A stretch of DNA of 64,000 nucleotides from Adiutrix sp031553735 (GCA_031553735.1 JAVBLB010000007.1:31101-95100); one strand, 5' to 3'; shown: positions 50,299 to 61,557, counted from the stretch's first letter. Translations and numbers: made by a program. The notes: a model not told the origin generated them from the sequence alone.

Positions 50299-52163
50299 CG
50301 GGGCGGCCCGGCGGCGGCTCGCCGGTTCTCCCGGTCCAGCCGCCGGGCTTCCTCAGGACTGTAGACCATGGCGCTCAGTTGGTCGACCGTCTCCACCAGG
50401 TCCTCGGCCTGGCCGGCCAGGGCGGACGAGGCCCCGGCCGCCTGGCTGGCGGCGGTCAGGTTGTCCTGGGTCACCCGGTCCATTTCCGACATGGAGCGGC
50501 TGATCTGGGCGATGCCCTGGGCCTGCTCGCGGGAGGCTTCGGCCACCGCGTTCAGCAAGGTCCCGGCCTCCCCCACCCCGCGGCCGACCTGGTCGAAGCT
50601 CTCCCCGGTCTGGCGCACCAGTTCGGCCCCGGAATTGATGTTCTGAATGGTGCCGGCGATGAGGCCGGCGGTGTTCTTGGCGGCCTCGGCCGAGCGGATG
50701 GCCAGATTGCGCACCTCGTCGGCCACCACGGCGAAGCCGGCCCCGGCTTCCCCAGCCCGGGCGGCCTCCACGGCCGCGTTCAGGGCCAAGAGGTTGGTCT
50801 GGAAGGCGATTTCATCGATAGTCTTGATGATTTTACCGATTTCCCGGCCCGAAGCCGAAATTTCGTCCATGGCCCGGATGACCCGGGACATCGAGTCGGC
50901 GGCCGTGGTGACCTCTTCCCGGGCCGACCGCATCAGGCCGTCGGCCCGGCCGGCGTTTTCCGAATTGCGGGTGGTCATGGCCGAGAGTTCCTCAAGGGCC
51001 GAAGCGATGTCCTGAAGGCTGGCCGCGTTTTGGGAGGCCCCGTGGGACAGGGTGCCGGCGGCCTCGGCCAACAGGCCGGCGTTCGATTCCACATAACCGG
51101 CCCCGGCGGAAATGCGGCCGATGGCCCGCTTGATGGAGCCGGTGATGCCTCGGCTGATGAAGAAGGCCCCCAAAAGGCCGGCGACCAGGGTCAGCCCCAG
51201 GCCGATGAAGGAGGCGGCCAGCGCCGAGGCCACGTTGTGCCGGGTCTGGTCGGCGCCGTCGGCGCTGATGCGGCCGGCCAGGGTGGCCAGGCGGGTCAAA
51301 TCCTGACTGACGGCCCGCATTAATTCGCGGCTGCTCTCCTCCCCCGCGCTCCGCGCTTCCCAGGCCCGGATGAACGCCTCCAGGGCCTCCCGAATTATCG
51401 GCAGCCGGGCCGCCAGTTCGCGCCCGGCGGCGGCCACCTCCGGCGGCAGGGCCGGTTCGGCCAGCAGCCGATCCAACTCGGCCGCCGAAGCCGAAATCAA
51501 TTCGACGGAACCCCGGATCACCATCAGATCGCGACCGGCCTGACCCTGCCAGAACGTGAGGTTGGCGGCCTCATACTTGTCCCACAGGGAGTTGGACAGC
51601 TCGGTATAGCGGTCCCTGAGGTCCCGGGCGGCCTGGTCGTCGCCCTGGATCCGGGGCAGTTCGGCCTGGATCATATCGAAAAAAGGGTAAAGGTGATCCT
51701 GAAAGACCTGATCCCGCAACTGGCTGAAGCCGGCCCGGGCGGCCCGAACATCGGCCTGGTTCTTTTCCATGGCCCCGCTCTGGTTTTGGGCCTCGGCCAC
51801 CCGTTGGCGGATGGCCAGGACCAGGTTTTCAATCTCCGGCCGGTCCGGCCCGCCATATTCGGCCAGGTTGTCGACGATGGCCTGGAGCTTTTCGTCCACC
51901 TGGGGCAGATAACCCCGGGCCGATTTCAGGTAGGAGTCCTCCTCGGTCAGGCTGTAGCCGCGCAGTTCCAGCGACATGTTCAGGAGGGCCCGTTCCAGGG
52001 CGGCGGACTCATTGGCCAGGGGCATGGCGTCCCGGGACAGGATCTCCGAATGCCGGTTGATGGAGAATAAGAGCGTGGTCAAAAAGCCGACCAGAACCAT
52101 GAGAATGACGATCAGGGCCAGGTAGCCCAGCGAGATTTTCGTGCCGATTTTCAGGCCGCCCAT
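50289..52163 (-). CDS. Methyl-accepting chemotaxis protein
   Basis: This 624-residue receptor has a first membrane helix (about 10-32), a helical periplasmic ligand domain (about 33-315) and a second helix (about 320-343). A cytoplasmic signalling coiled coil has the invariant hairpin tip DEIAFQTNLLALNAAVEAAR. There is no classical C-terminal CheR-docking pentapeptide. Instead the last residues (PPRQG) are encoded in a dispersed repeat. No che or flagellar genes are in the window. The ligand is unknown. It is transcribed away from rpoD with the strand shared. Confidence 0.92.
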   Translation of the reverse strand: MGGLKIGTKISLGYLALIVILMVLVGFLTTLLFSINRHSEILSRDAMPLANESAALERALLNMSLELRGYSLTEEDSYLKSARGYLPQVDEKLQAIVDNLAEYGGPDRPEIENLVLAIRQRVAEAQNQSGAMEKNQADVRAARAGFSQLRDQVFQDHLYPFFDMIQAELPRIQGDDQAARDLRDRYTELSNSLWDKYEAANLTFWQGQAGRDLMVIRGSVELISASAAELDRLLAEPALPPEVAAAGRELAARLPIIREALEAFIRAWEARSAGEESSRELMRAVSQDLTRLATLAGRISADGADQTRHNVASALAASFIGLGLTLVAGLLGAFFISRGITGSIKRAIGRISAGAGYVESNAGLLAEAAGTLSHGASQNAASLQDIASALEELSAMTTRNSENAGRADGLMRSAREEVTTAADSMSRVIRAMDEISASGREIGKIIKTIDEIAFQTNLLALNAAVEAARAGEAGAGFAVVADEVRNLAIRSAEAAKNTAGLIAGTIQNINSGAELVRQTGESFDQVGRGVGEAGTLLNAVAEASREQAQGIAQISRSMSEMDRVTQDNLTAASQAAGASSALAGQAEDLVETVDQLSAMVYSPEEARRLDRENRRAAAGPPRQG

Positions 52164-52286
52164 TGCGATTCCCCTCGACGGTGCTCGTAATAATATGATT
52201 TATAGTGATAATGTGATCCGACTAATGCCATTTTTCCATACAGTCCGAAAGGGCGCACAGCGCCCATTCTGACCCTCAAAATGACC

Positions 52287-52392
52287 CTGATGGTCTCGGA
52301 CGACCAAACGTTGCGGCCTCGGCAGCCCAACGGAGCGGGTGCGGGGAGGATAGGCCGACAGGCGCATCCGGCGGGTCCAGGGCTCAGCCCTG
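52287..52392. repeat. Direct repeat flanking the chemoreceptor gene, copy 2
   Basis: CTGATGGTCTCGG, CCAAACGTTGCGGCC, AGCGGGTGCGG, an extra stretch of about 20 bp, then GGGTCCAGGGCTCAGCCCTGG. The palindrome CCAGGGCTCAGCCCTGG also occurs near 17830-17850 at the end of the NifA-like gene. Confidence 0.65.
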
Positions 52393-52427
52393 GAAAAAAC
52401 GCCCCGGCTGGGATCCAGGCCGGGGCG
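52393..52427 (-). terminator. Rho-independent terminator of rpoD
   Basis: On the minus strand CGCCCCGGC pairs with GCCGGGGCG around a 10-base loop and is followed by TTTTTTCC. It begins about 20 bp after the rpoD stop codon. Confidence 0.88.
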
Positions 52428-52448
52428 TCGGTCTTGAATCTTGGCAAT

Positions 52449-54215
<1,767 letters not shown>

Positions 54216-54682
54216 GGTTCATCTCCTGACGGAAGAAGACAGGCTTGGGGAGGCCGGGCTTGCGGGCGGCCGTTGAAACATGAGGTCGGTTCTTTCGGAC
54301 CGGCCGGGGGGAACGGAGGCGGTGCGGCCGTCATCACGGCCGCGGTCGGATCACGGGGAGGCGTCGGCGGCGCCCGGGCCGAGGAGGACCGGAATACGGA
54401 CCAAACTTATGTGGTAAATATAAGCACGCCGGTCGGAGCCGGCCAGAGGCGCGGCGATATTATTTATGGCTCAAAACACGGAATTCATCGCCATCAACCA
54501 TAAAAGCCGTCGGCCCCGGTCGGGGCGGGTAACGGCCTTTAGTGTTTCGGGGCGGCCGGGCGGCCGCGATTGCGGAATCATATCGTGGAGAAATTTCCAC
54601 GAAATTATTTATGGTATCACACTCCTTCAGGCGAGTAAAGCTTTTTTCGAAAAATGAACCGGGCGGCGGCGGAAACCCGGCC
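54216..54682. other. Intergenic region between dnaG and rpoD
   Basis: 467 bp. The GC-rich part next to rpoD is probably the rpoD leader. Around 54500-54540 there is an inverted repeat (AAAAGCCGTCGGCCCC...GGGGCGGGTAACGGCCTTT) that may act as a dnaG terminator on the minus strand. AT-rich stretches at 54410-54480 and 54590-54620 may hold the rpoD promoter, but no box pair is convincing. No gene was seen. Confidence 0.55.
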
Positions 54683-56440
54683 CTATTTAACGAGCAGTGA
54701 TTTTTTTTCTTCAAGCAAACTAAGTACTTCCGCTTCATCCCCCCGGGCCTGGGCCTTTTTGACGGCCTCTGAAATTTCGGCCTGCCGGGCCCGGCGCCAG
54801 GCGCCCCGCAGCCGCTCCATATAAGCCTCGGCCACCTCCCCGGCTTCCTCCGGCGGGTAGAGCCGCGGGCTCACGGCCGCCTCCGCGACCAAAGCGGCCA
54901 TCTCTTCCGACTCTTCCCCGGCCGCGTCTTCCGGGGCTACCGAGCCGTGAGCTTCGAAGCGGGCTTTCAAGCGGGTGAAAAGCGGCCGGGTGGCGTCGTC
55001 CGGCCACCAGGCGGCCATTTCCGTCAGCACCGGGGAGGCGGTTTCCGGATGCGCCAGGATGAGTTTCAGAAGCTCGCCGGCGGTCCGGTCATAGGAGGCC
55101 CCCCGGCCGGGCGCCGCCGGGGCGGAGCGGCTCAGTTGCCGCCGGGGGCGGCCCGGGTTTTCGCCCAGCCAGCCCTCCTCCAGGTCCAACAGGGCGGCCA
55201 GCCGCCTGGCCAGAAGCCAGCGTTTGGCCGGATCGGGCACCTGGCCCAGGATCTCCCGGACTTCCCGGACCATCCGGGCCTGGCCGCTGACGGAATCGGA
55301 ATGGGCGCTCTTCAGCCGGGCGGCCACGAATTCGACCAGATCCCGGGCCAGCCCGGCCGCCTCGAACAGGGCCTCGGCCCCGAATTCCCGCATGAAGGTA
55401 TCCGGATCGTGCCCTTTCGGTAGGGTCAGCACCCGGCCGTCGAGCTCGGCGTTCAGGAGAATGGGCAGGGTGCGGGCCGCGGCCCGCTGCCCGGCCTCGT
55501 CGGCGTCGAACAGCAGCATGACCCGCTCCACCTGCCCCCGCAGAAGCCCGGCCTGGTGGGCGGTCAGGGCCGTACCCAGCGGAGCGGCCACCTCGTTGAC
55601 CCCCCCGGCCACCATGGAGATAAGGTCGAAATAGCCCTCGACCAGAAAGACCAGCCCGGCCGAACGCAGGTAGGGGCGGGCCCGGTGAAAGCCATAGAGC
55701 AGCCGCCCTTTGGTGTAGACCGGGGTCTCGGGGGAATTGACGTATTTGGGCTGGTTTTCCTCCCCGCTCAGGAGGCGGCCCCCGAAAGCGGCCACCCGGC
55801 CTTCGCCGTCCAGGATGGGCACCATCAGCCGATCGCGAAACAGATCGTAATAGCGGCCCTCCTGGCGGCCGGGCTTGATCAGGCCGGCCTCGAGCATGAT
55901 CTGGTCGCCGAAGCCCGCGGCCGCCAGGTGCGGGCGTAAAGTCTCCCAACCCGGCAGGGACAGCCCCAGCCCGAACTCGCGGGTCAGCCGCTGGTTCAGC
56001 CCCCGACCGGCCAGATAGCGGCGGGCCCCCTCCCCGGCCGGACCCCACAGATTGGCCTCGAAAAACTCCCGGGCCACCCGCAGCACTTCAAAAATCGCGG
56101 CCCGGTTTTCCCGGCTCCCATCCCGAGGATGGGGACCACCCTCCCGGGCCGGCAGTTCCACCCCATAGCGCCGGGCCAGCTCGGCCACCGCCTCCGGAAA
56201 GCTTTGGCCGGTGATCTTCATGAAAAAATGGATGGGCCCGCCGCCGACCCCGCAGCCGAAACAGTGAAACATGCGGCGGTGGGGAGTGACCACGAAAGAG
56301 GGCGTCTTTTCCGAATGAAACGGACACAGGCCCTTATAGACCGACCCGGCCCGCTTGAGGGCCACATAGTGGGACACCAGCTCCACCAGGTCGGCGGCCT
56401 CATTGACCTCATCTATTTTTTCCTGGGCGTAATAGGACAT
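54683..56440 (-). CDS. dnaG: DNA primase DnaG
   Basis: This is a 585-residue protein. The CHC2 zinc finger is clear (CPFHSEKTPSFVVTPH, FHCFGCGVGG), then the primase core follows with a TOPRIM domain (VFLVEGYFDLISM, LLFDADEAGQRAA). A helicase-binding C-terminal domain (about 430-585) completes it. It synthesises RNA primers at the replication fork with DnaB. It lies upstream of rpoD on the same strand and starts at ATG 56440. Confidence 0.95.
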   Translation of the reverse strand: MSYYAQEKIDEVNEAADLVELVSHYVALKRAGSVYKGLCPFHSEKTPSFVVTPHRRMFHCFGCGVGGGPIHFFMKITGQSFPEAVAELARRYGVELPAREGGPHPRDGSRENRAAIFEVLRVAREFFEANLWGPAGEGARRYLAGRGLNQRLTREFGLGLSLPGWETLRPHLAAAGFGDQIMLEAGLIKPGRQEGRYYDLFRDRLMVPILDGEGRVAAFGGRLLSGEENQPKYVNSPETPVYTKGRLLYGFHRARPYLRSAGLVFLVEGYFDLISMVAGGVNEVAAPLGTALTAHQAGLLRGQVERVMLLFDADEAGQRAAARTLPILLNAELDGRVLTLPKGHDPDTFMREFGAEALFEAAGLARDLVEFVAARLKSAHSDSVSGQARMVREVREILGQVPDPAKRWLLARRLAALLDLEEGWLGENPGRPRRQLSRSAPAAPGRGASYDRTAGELLKLILAHPETASPVLTEMAAWWPDDATRPLFTRLKARFEAHGSVAPEDAAGEESEEMAALVAEAAVSPRLYPPEEAGEVAEAYMERLRGAWRRARQAEISEAVKKAQARGDEAEVLSLLEEKKSLLVK

Positions 56441-56635
56441 GTTCCAGCGCGGATCCTTATCCGGTTTGGCGGAGTATCACATTGATATCCTTAAACAAAC
56501 AACCGCCGCGCCCCGCCTCGGGGCCGGTCAGACGACAGTCGCCCGTCCCAGCCGGAACGGGCGACCTTCAAAGACCATTTTCCGGGCGCCCGAAAAAACG
56601 ACGGGCCGCCGCGATACCCATGTCGACGCGAACCG

Positions 56636-57418
56636 TCAGGAAGCGGCGGGGGCGGGGTTGGAGGACGGCGGCAGGTTGCGATTGCGGGCGCGCTGTTCTT
56701 CCAGCATGTAAAAATTGATCGCCTTCTGCAGCGCCCGGGTGGCGTTGAGATCCAGATCGAGAAATTTCAGGCCCACCCGGGCGAAGGCCTCGCCCTCGTT
56801 GGTGGTGACCCGGACCACCTCGGCTTCGCCGTTGATGGTGGTCTGCTGGCCGGGCGCGGACTGCACCGGGAAAAAGAGGGTGAACCACAGGCGCATGCTC
56901 ACCTTGGCCTGGGGCGGCCGGGGCACGCCGATCAGCACCCCGCCGGCGGAAAAATCCAAAAGGCTGACCCGGCCGAAAGAGGGATGGGTCTGGATGGAAA
57001 TCTTCTTGTCGCTGGTGATGGCCAGGCGATAATCCATGCGGGCGTTGGTCTCGGAAAGGCCGCCGCCGACCGGCAGACCCAGGGCCACGGCCGGGATCGT
57101 TTCGGGATCTTCCGGGCGGAGCTTGTAGTTGGGCAGGAATTCCAGCACCTGGCAGCGCCAGCCCCAGCGGATGATTTCCGCGGTGACCGGATCGCGGCGG
57201 ACGAAGGTGGCTTCCAGGGAGCGCCCGACCATGGACCTGAGGATCGGCGGGTCGGACTGGCTGATGATGATTCTGCTGTCGGTTATTTCCTGGACCATGG
57301 CGCTGCGCACATCAATATAGTCATTGATGAGATCAACGTCGAAGATGAGGTCCAGCCTGGTTTGAGGCCTCAAAAATTCGTCAAGGCTGGCCGTGATTCG
57401 TTTGGGTGACTCAGTCAT
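56636..57418 (-). CDS. PilZ-domain c-di-GMP-binding protein (YcgR-like layout)
   Basis: This 260-residue protein has an N-terminal PilZN/YcgR-N-like beta domain (about 15-125) and a PilZ domain (about 135-240). The c-di-GMP ligands are RxxxR (RMDYR) and DFSAGG. YcgR-type proteins slow flagella or affect secretion and motility in response to c-di-GMP. It has a sigma-70-like promoter at 57474-57502 and lies about 195 bp upstream of dnaG, so it is probably expressed on its own. Confidence 0.85.
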   Translation of the reverse strand: MTESPKRITASLDEFLRPQTRLDLIFDVDLINDYIDVRSAMVQEITDSRIIISQSDPPILRSMVGRSLEATFVRRDPVTAEIIRWGWRCQVLEFLPNYKLRPEDPETIPAVALGLPVGGGLSETNARMDYRLAITSDKKISIQTHPSFGRVSLLDFSAGGVLIGVPRPPQAKVSMRLWFTLFFPVQSAPGQQTTINGEAEVVRVTTNEGEAFARVGLKFLDLDLNATRALQKAINFYMLEEQRARNRNLPPSSNPAPAAS

Positions 57419-57473
57419 ATAGGCTACCTGATCCGGTCTGGGGGCGACATGAAATCATGAATCTTCAATCCTG

Positions 57474-57502
57474 ATTGTAATACATTTTTCTTTCAGGATC
57501 AA
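57474..57502 (-). promoter_or_regulatory. Sigma-70-type promoter of the PilZ gene
   Basis: On the minus strand TTGATC, 17 bp, TACAAT. It lies 56 bp upstream of the ATG at 57418. Confidence 0.5.
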
Positions 57503-57545
57503 GCATTTTGACGAATCGCCCCCGGGCGGTCTCTTGAACAACCGG

Positions 57546-57660
57546 AGGTGAATCACGGCGGCGAAGGCCGCCCGTGGCCTTCCGGGGCGCTGCCCCGGGC
57601 GGACGCCGAAACCACCGCGATTCATCACCCCACAGGCGATTGCCCTGTGAATCGCCCCCG
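57546..57660. repeat. Nested inverted repeats between PilZ and ogt genes
   Basis: GGTGAATCACGGCGG (from 57546) is an imperfect complement of CCACCGCGATTCATCACC (to about 57629), enclosing smaller GC-rich stems. CACAGGCGATTGCCCTGTG (57631-57649) is a separate small hairpin. The string GAATCGCCCCCGGGCGG occurs at both ends of the region (about 57514 and 57650). This is possibly the ogt terminator plus an inserted palindromic element. Confidence 0.55.
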
Positions 57661-57670
57661 GGCGGCCCCG

Positions 57671-58207
57671 TCAGGCGCCGCCCTTTCCAGCCTCGCTCGA
57701 CCGGGCCAGCGTCGCCAGCACTTCGGCCTCCAGGCGCAACAGTTGGTCCTTGATTTCCACCCCGGCGGCAAAGCCGGACAACTGGCCGCTGCGGCCCACC
57801 ACCCGGTGGCAGGGAATGATGATGGCGATGGGGTTGCGGGTGTTGGCCTGCCCCACGGCCCGGAAGGCCCGGGGGCGGCCGGCCATCGCGGCCATCTCGC
57901 GATAGCTGATCTTGGCCCCATAAGGGATGCGCAGCAACGCGGCCCAGACCTGCCGCTGGAACTCGGTGCCGAACGGAGCCAGCGGCAGGTCGAACTCGGT
58001 GCGCCGCCCGGCGAAGTATTCCGAAAGCTGCTCCCGGGCCCGAACCAGAAGGGGCGTTTCGCCGACCTCGGCCCCCTCCGGGGCGCCGGCCCGGCCAAAA
58101 AACAGGTGGGTCAGGGCCGAGCCGTTTTCCACCAGCCCCAGCGGACCGACCGGCGAATCGATATATAACGCCCGGCCCCGATACGGCTCCACGGCCAACA
58201 GTCTCAT
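57671..58207 (-). CDS. ogt: Methylated-DNA-protein cysteine methyltransferase (O6-alkylguanine repair)
   Basis: This is a 178-residue protein. The C-terminal active-site motif IIPCHRVVG places the alkyl-acceptor cysteine at 133. It is preceded by the DNA-binding helix ISYREMAAMAGRPRAFRAVGQ and ANTRNP. The N-terminal ribonuclease-like domain is present, so the length fits Ogt rather than the fused Ada protein. It is a suicide repair enzyme that takes methyl groups from O6-methylguanine. Confidence 0.93.
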   Translation of the reverse strand: MRLLAVEPYRGRALYIDSPVGPLGLVENGSALTHLFFGRAGAPEGAEVGETPLLVRAREQLSEYFAGRRTEFDLPLAPFGTEFQRQVWAALLRIPYGAKISYREMAAMAGRPRAFRAVGQANTRNPIAIIIPCHRVVGRSGQLSGFAAGVEIKDQLLRLEAEVLATLARSSEAGKGGA

Positions 58208-58267
58208 GGCTGGATCGCCTCTTCACCTTGATATAAACGTTTGGAAAACGCGGGGCCCGGCCTCCGC

Positions 58268-58543
58268 CTACCAGCGGTCCTCGCCCAACTGCTCCATGCG
58301 CTGAAGGCGGGGCAAGAGACGGCGGTGGTAGTAGAGGGCCATGAACAGGCCCAGAAAAGTCAGGGACAGGCCGGCCAGGTCGAGATAAAACTGGCTGACG
58401 GAGCGCCTGGCCAGTTCGGCCTGGAGTTCGGGGAAGTGGAGACGGGTCAGGAGCAGCCCCCAGGATCCCATGAGAGTCAGGCTGAAAGAAAATATCAGCC
58501 GGCGAATCAACCCCCTCAGCGAATTGGCCCTTTTTCGACTCAT
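58268..58543 (-). CDS. Small two-helix membrane protein, function unknown
   Basis: This is a 91-residue protein. The N-terminus is very basic (MSRKRANSLRGLIRRL). Membrane helices lie at about residues 15-34 and 50-70, and the C-terminus is charged (LPRLQRMEQLGEDRW). It lies 12 bp downstream of nadE and 60 bp upstream of ogt on the same strand. No family was recognised. Confidence 0.6.
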   Translation of the reverse strand: MSRKRANSLRGLIRRLIFSFSLTLMGSWGLLLTRLHFPELQAELARRSVSQFYLDLAGLSLTFLGLFMALYYHRRLLPRLQRMEQLGEDRW

Positions 58544-58555
58544 CTCGCCCTCCTG

Positions 58556-60064
58556 TTACTCCGGCCAGTCCAGCCCGGCCAAAGGATGGGTCGAGGCCAC
58601 CAGGCTGAAAGGCTCCTGAGCGCGCTTGAAGGCGGATTTTTTCAAGGCGCCGAGCACCCAGGCCACGGTCAGGGCCGAATGGCCGCCCTCCCTGGCCACC
58701 TGGGAGCCGCTCCGCCCGCCTTCCAGGTGACGGTGGAGGATGTCGTCCAGCACCGCGTACGGCGGCAGGGAATCCTCGTCTTTCTGGCCGGGCCGCAGTT
58801 CGGCCGACGGCGGCCGGGTGATGATGCCCCGGGGGATGCGTTCAGTCTCCCGGTTGAGGTGTTCGGCCAGCTCATAGAGCCGGGTTTTGTAGACGTCGCC
58901 GATGGGGGCGATGGCCCCGCAGGTGTCGCCGTAGAGGGTGGAATAGCCCATGGCCGCTTCGCTCTTGTTGCCGGTGGCCAGCAGCAGCCGATCCTCGCGG
59001 TTGGCCAGGTACATCAAAAGAACGCCCCGGATGCGGGCCTGGAGATTTTCATCGGCCAGATGGCCGTCCTTGGCATCCCGCCGGGGGGTCAGGAGAAAGG
59101 AGCGGCTGAAAGATTCCCGGATGGCGTCGATGGGGATGGTCAAAAAACTGATCTTGAGGTTCCTGGCCAGTTCCCTGGCCAGGGACAAACTTTCCGGCGC
59201 GTTGTATTCCGAGGGCAGGGCCACCCCCAGCACGTTCTCCGGCCCCAGGGCGTCCACGGCCAACAGGGCGGTGACCGCCGAATCCAGCCCGCCGGACAGG
59301 CCCACCAGCACCCGGCCGCAGCCGGTGGAGCGGACGTAATCGGCCAGCCCGGCGGTCAGGGCCTGATGGAGCACGGCCAGGGGCTGGCGATCCGGCGGCT
59401 CCAGGGTGGGCAGGTGGGTCGAATCGGTATCCAAAATGATCACGGCGGTGTCGAAACCGGCGGCCCAGCCCTTGAGCCGGCCGGCCGGGTCGACGACCCA
59501 GGTGGCGCCCTCCAGCACCCGGGGGCCCTGGGCGCCGACGGCGCCGACGTTGAGCCGCCAGGCCCGGGCCGGGCCGGGAGACGGCGGGGCGTAGGGCGTC
59601 CCCCGATAGGGGGCGTCCTGGAAGCTGACGAGCACATCGGCGGCCTCGACTTCTTCGGGGAGCCAGCCGTCCGGGCCCGGCCCCAGGGCCACGGTCCGGC
59701 CGGCCAGCTCAAACATACACCCCGCCCGGGGCCGGGCCGGAAACACCCGCCCGCCCCGCACGGCCAGAACCTCTTCCCGCGCCGGGCCGCCCTCCGGGGG
59801 CCAGACCAGGGCCGAAAGGGCCAGCGCCGGATCGGGCCGGGAGGCGGAAATCTCCAAAAAGTCCTTAAAAACTTTGGTATATTGCACATCCAGACCCGGG
59901 CGGCCCAGAGCCTCCGGGCCGAGACGCCCCGACAGGATCAGGGCCGGAAAGACCACCAGATCCACCCCGGCCATCTCCGGACGATCCAGAAAAGTTTTGA
60001 CGTGTTCCAGGTTGTCGGCGGGCCGGTCACGGTGCACCCGCCCTTGAACCAGGGCGATTTTCAT
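58556..60064 (-). CDS. nadE: NAD+ synthetase with degenerate glutaminase domain
   Basis: This 502-residue protein starts at ATG 60064 (MKIALVQGRV) behind GAGGGA. It makes NAD+ from deamido-NAD+ and ATP. The C-terminal synthetase is intact: P-loop VGLSGGLDSAVT, LLATGNKSEAAMGYSTLYGD and DVYKTRLYELAEHLN. The N-terminal nitrilase-like domain has lost its Glu-Lys-Cys triad. The FPE motif is FPAL (Ala41), no lysine is found in the expected GGRVFPARPRAG loop, and the ICED motif reads ALGPGPDG. Hence it probably uses free ammonia only. The length is shorter than most glutamine-dependent forms (about 540). Confidence 0.9.
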   Translation of the reverse strand: MKIALVQGRVHRDRPADNLEHVKTFLDRPEMAGVDLVVFPALILSGRLGPEALGRPGLDVQYTKVFKDFLEISASRPDPALALSALVWPPEGGPAREEVLAVRGGRVFPARPRAGCMFELAGRTVALGPGPDGWLPEEVEAADVLVSFQDAPYRGTPYAPPSPGPARAWRLNVGAVGAQGPRVLEGATWVVDPAGRLKGWAAGFDTAVIILDTDSTHLPTLEPPDRQPLAVLHQALTAGLADYVRSTGCGRVLVGLSGGLDSAVTALLAVDALGPENVLGVALPSEYNAPESLSLARELARNLKISFLTIPIDAIRESFSRSFLLTPRRDAKDGHLADENLQARIRGVLLMYLANREDRLLLATGNKSEAAMGYSTLYGDTCGAIAPIGDVYKTRLYELAEHLNRETERIPRGIITRPPSAELRPGQKDEDSLPPYAVLDDILHRHLEGGRSGSQVAREGGHSALTVAWVLGALKKSAFKRAQEPFSLVASTHPLAGLDWPE

Positions 60065-60135
60065 ATCAGCATCCCTCGCTTCCGCGCCCCGAACGGGGCG
60101 CCGCATCGCCGCCGCCGGGCGGCGGGAACGAAGGC

Positions 60136-61530
60136 TTAGTCGCCCCCGTCCTTCATGTTTGGGGCGTTTGCATTTTCGCCCCGGTCATCTTCCCGGGCCT
60201 CCCCGTCGGCCTCCATTTTTTTCGAAGGCTTCCGAGCCCGACGATCGAGCTCCCGCAGAAACTCCAGTTTCTCGGCGATCTTTATTTCCAGGCCCCGGTT
60301 CACCGGCTGATACCAGCGCGGCTCGGCCAGGCCCTCCGGCAGGTAGGTCTCGCCGGCGGCGTAGCCGTTGGGTTCGTCGTGGGCGTAGCGGTATTCGCGA
60401 CCGTGGCCCAGATCCTTCATCAATTTGGTGGGGGCGTTGCGCAGGTGGACGGGCACCTCGCGGGAGCGGTCCTTCTTGACGAAGCCCATGGCCCGGTTAT
60501 AGGCCAGGTAGCCGGCGTTGCTCTTGGCCGCCACCGCCAGATAGATAACCGCCTGGGCCAGAGCCAGTTCGCCTTCGGGCGAACCCAGCCGCTCATAGGT
60601 TTCGGCCGCGGTCCGGACCAGGTCGACGGCCCGGGGATCGGCCAGCCCCACGTCCTCCCAGCTCATGCGCACGATGCGGCGGGCCAGGTAACGCGGATCG
60701 GCCCCGCCGTCGATCATACGGCAGAACCAATAGAGCGCCGCGTCGGGGTGGGAGCCCCGAACCGATTTGTGGAGGGCGGAAATTTGATCGTAAAAGTTGT
60801 CGCCGCCCTTGTCGAAGCGCCGCAGGTTCAGGATCAGGGCCTCCTGGACGAACTCGCCGGTCACCTCTTCCACCCCGGCCGTCCGGGCCGCCGACCGGCA
60901 CTGTTCCAGAAAGTTCAGCAGCCGCCTGGCGTCGCCGTCGGCATAGCCCACCAGGGCCTCCACCGCGGCCGGCTCGAAGGTCAGGGTCCCCAGGGCGCCG
61001 GAGGCCCGGGCCCGATCCAGCAACAGCTTCAGCTCGTCCTCGGACAGAGGTTTGAGCACGTAAACCTGGGCCCGGGACAAAAGGGCCGAGTTGACTTCGA
61101 AGGAGGGGTTCTCCGTGGTGGCCCCGATGAGGGTCACCAGGCCGGATTCGGCGTAAGGCAGGAGCCCGTCCTGCTGGGCTTTGTTGAAGCGGTGGATTTC
61201 ATCGATGAAAAGGATGGTACGCTTGCCCCAGGCCAGGTTGCGCTCGGCCAAATCCATGGCCGCCCGGATATCCTTGACCCCGGAAAAGACGGCCGACAGG
61301 GAAATGAATTCGCTGCCGGCGGCCTGGGCCGTCAGCCTGGCCAGGGTGGTCTTGCCCACCCCGGGCGGCCCCCACAAAATCATGGACTGCAGCCGCCCCG
61401 ATTCGAAAGCCAGCCGCAGGGGCTTGCCCGGCCCCAAAAGGTGGGCCTGCCCCACCACCTCGTCGAGGCTGCGGGGCCGCAGGGCCTCGGCCAGAGGCGG
61501 TTCGGGCTTGACGTCGAACAGATCGGCCAT
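60136..61530 (-). CDS. rarA: Replication-associated recombination protein RarA (MgsA), AAA+ ATPase
   Basis: This 464-residue protein has Walker A ILWGPPGVGKTTLARL, Walker B TILFIDEIHRFNKAQQD, sensor 1 IGATTENPSFEVN and the C-terminal tetramerisation part with LGHGREYRYAHDEPNGY. It acts at stalled replication forks. The tail after about residue 440 is charged and variable. It lies 71 bp upstream of nadE on the same strand. Confidence 0.94.
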   Translation of the reverse strand: MADLFDVKPEPPLAEALRPRSLDEVVGQAHLLGPGKPLRLAFESGRLQSMILWGPPGVGKTTLARLTAQAAGSEFISLSAVFSGVKDIRAAMDLAERNLAWGKRTILFIDEIHRFNKAQQDGLLPYAESGLVTLIGATTENPSFEVNSALLSRAQVYVLKPLSEDELKLLLDRARASGALGTLTFEPAAVEALVGYADGDARRLLNFLEQCRSAARTAGVEEVTGEFVQEALILNLRRFDKGGDNFYDQISALHKSVRGSHPDAALYWFCRMIDGGADPRYLARRIVRMSWEDVGLADPRAVDLVRTAAETYERLGSPEGELALAQAVIYLAVAAKSNAGYLAYNRAMGFVKKDRSREVPVHLRNAPTKLMKDLGHGREYRYAHDEPNGYAAGETYLPEGLAEPRWYQPVNRGLEIKIAEKLEFLRELDRRARKPSKKMEADGEAREDDRGENANAPNMKDGGD

Positions 61531-61557
61531 GTCGGATACCAGAAGGCCGGGACGGCC

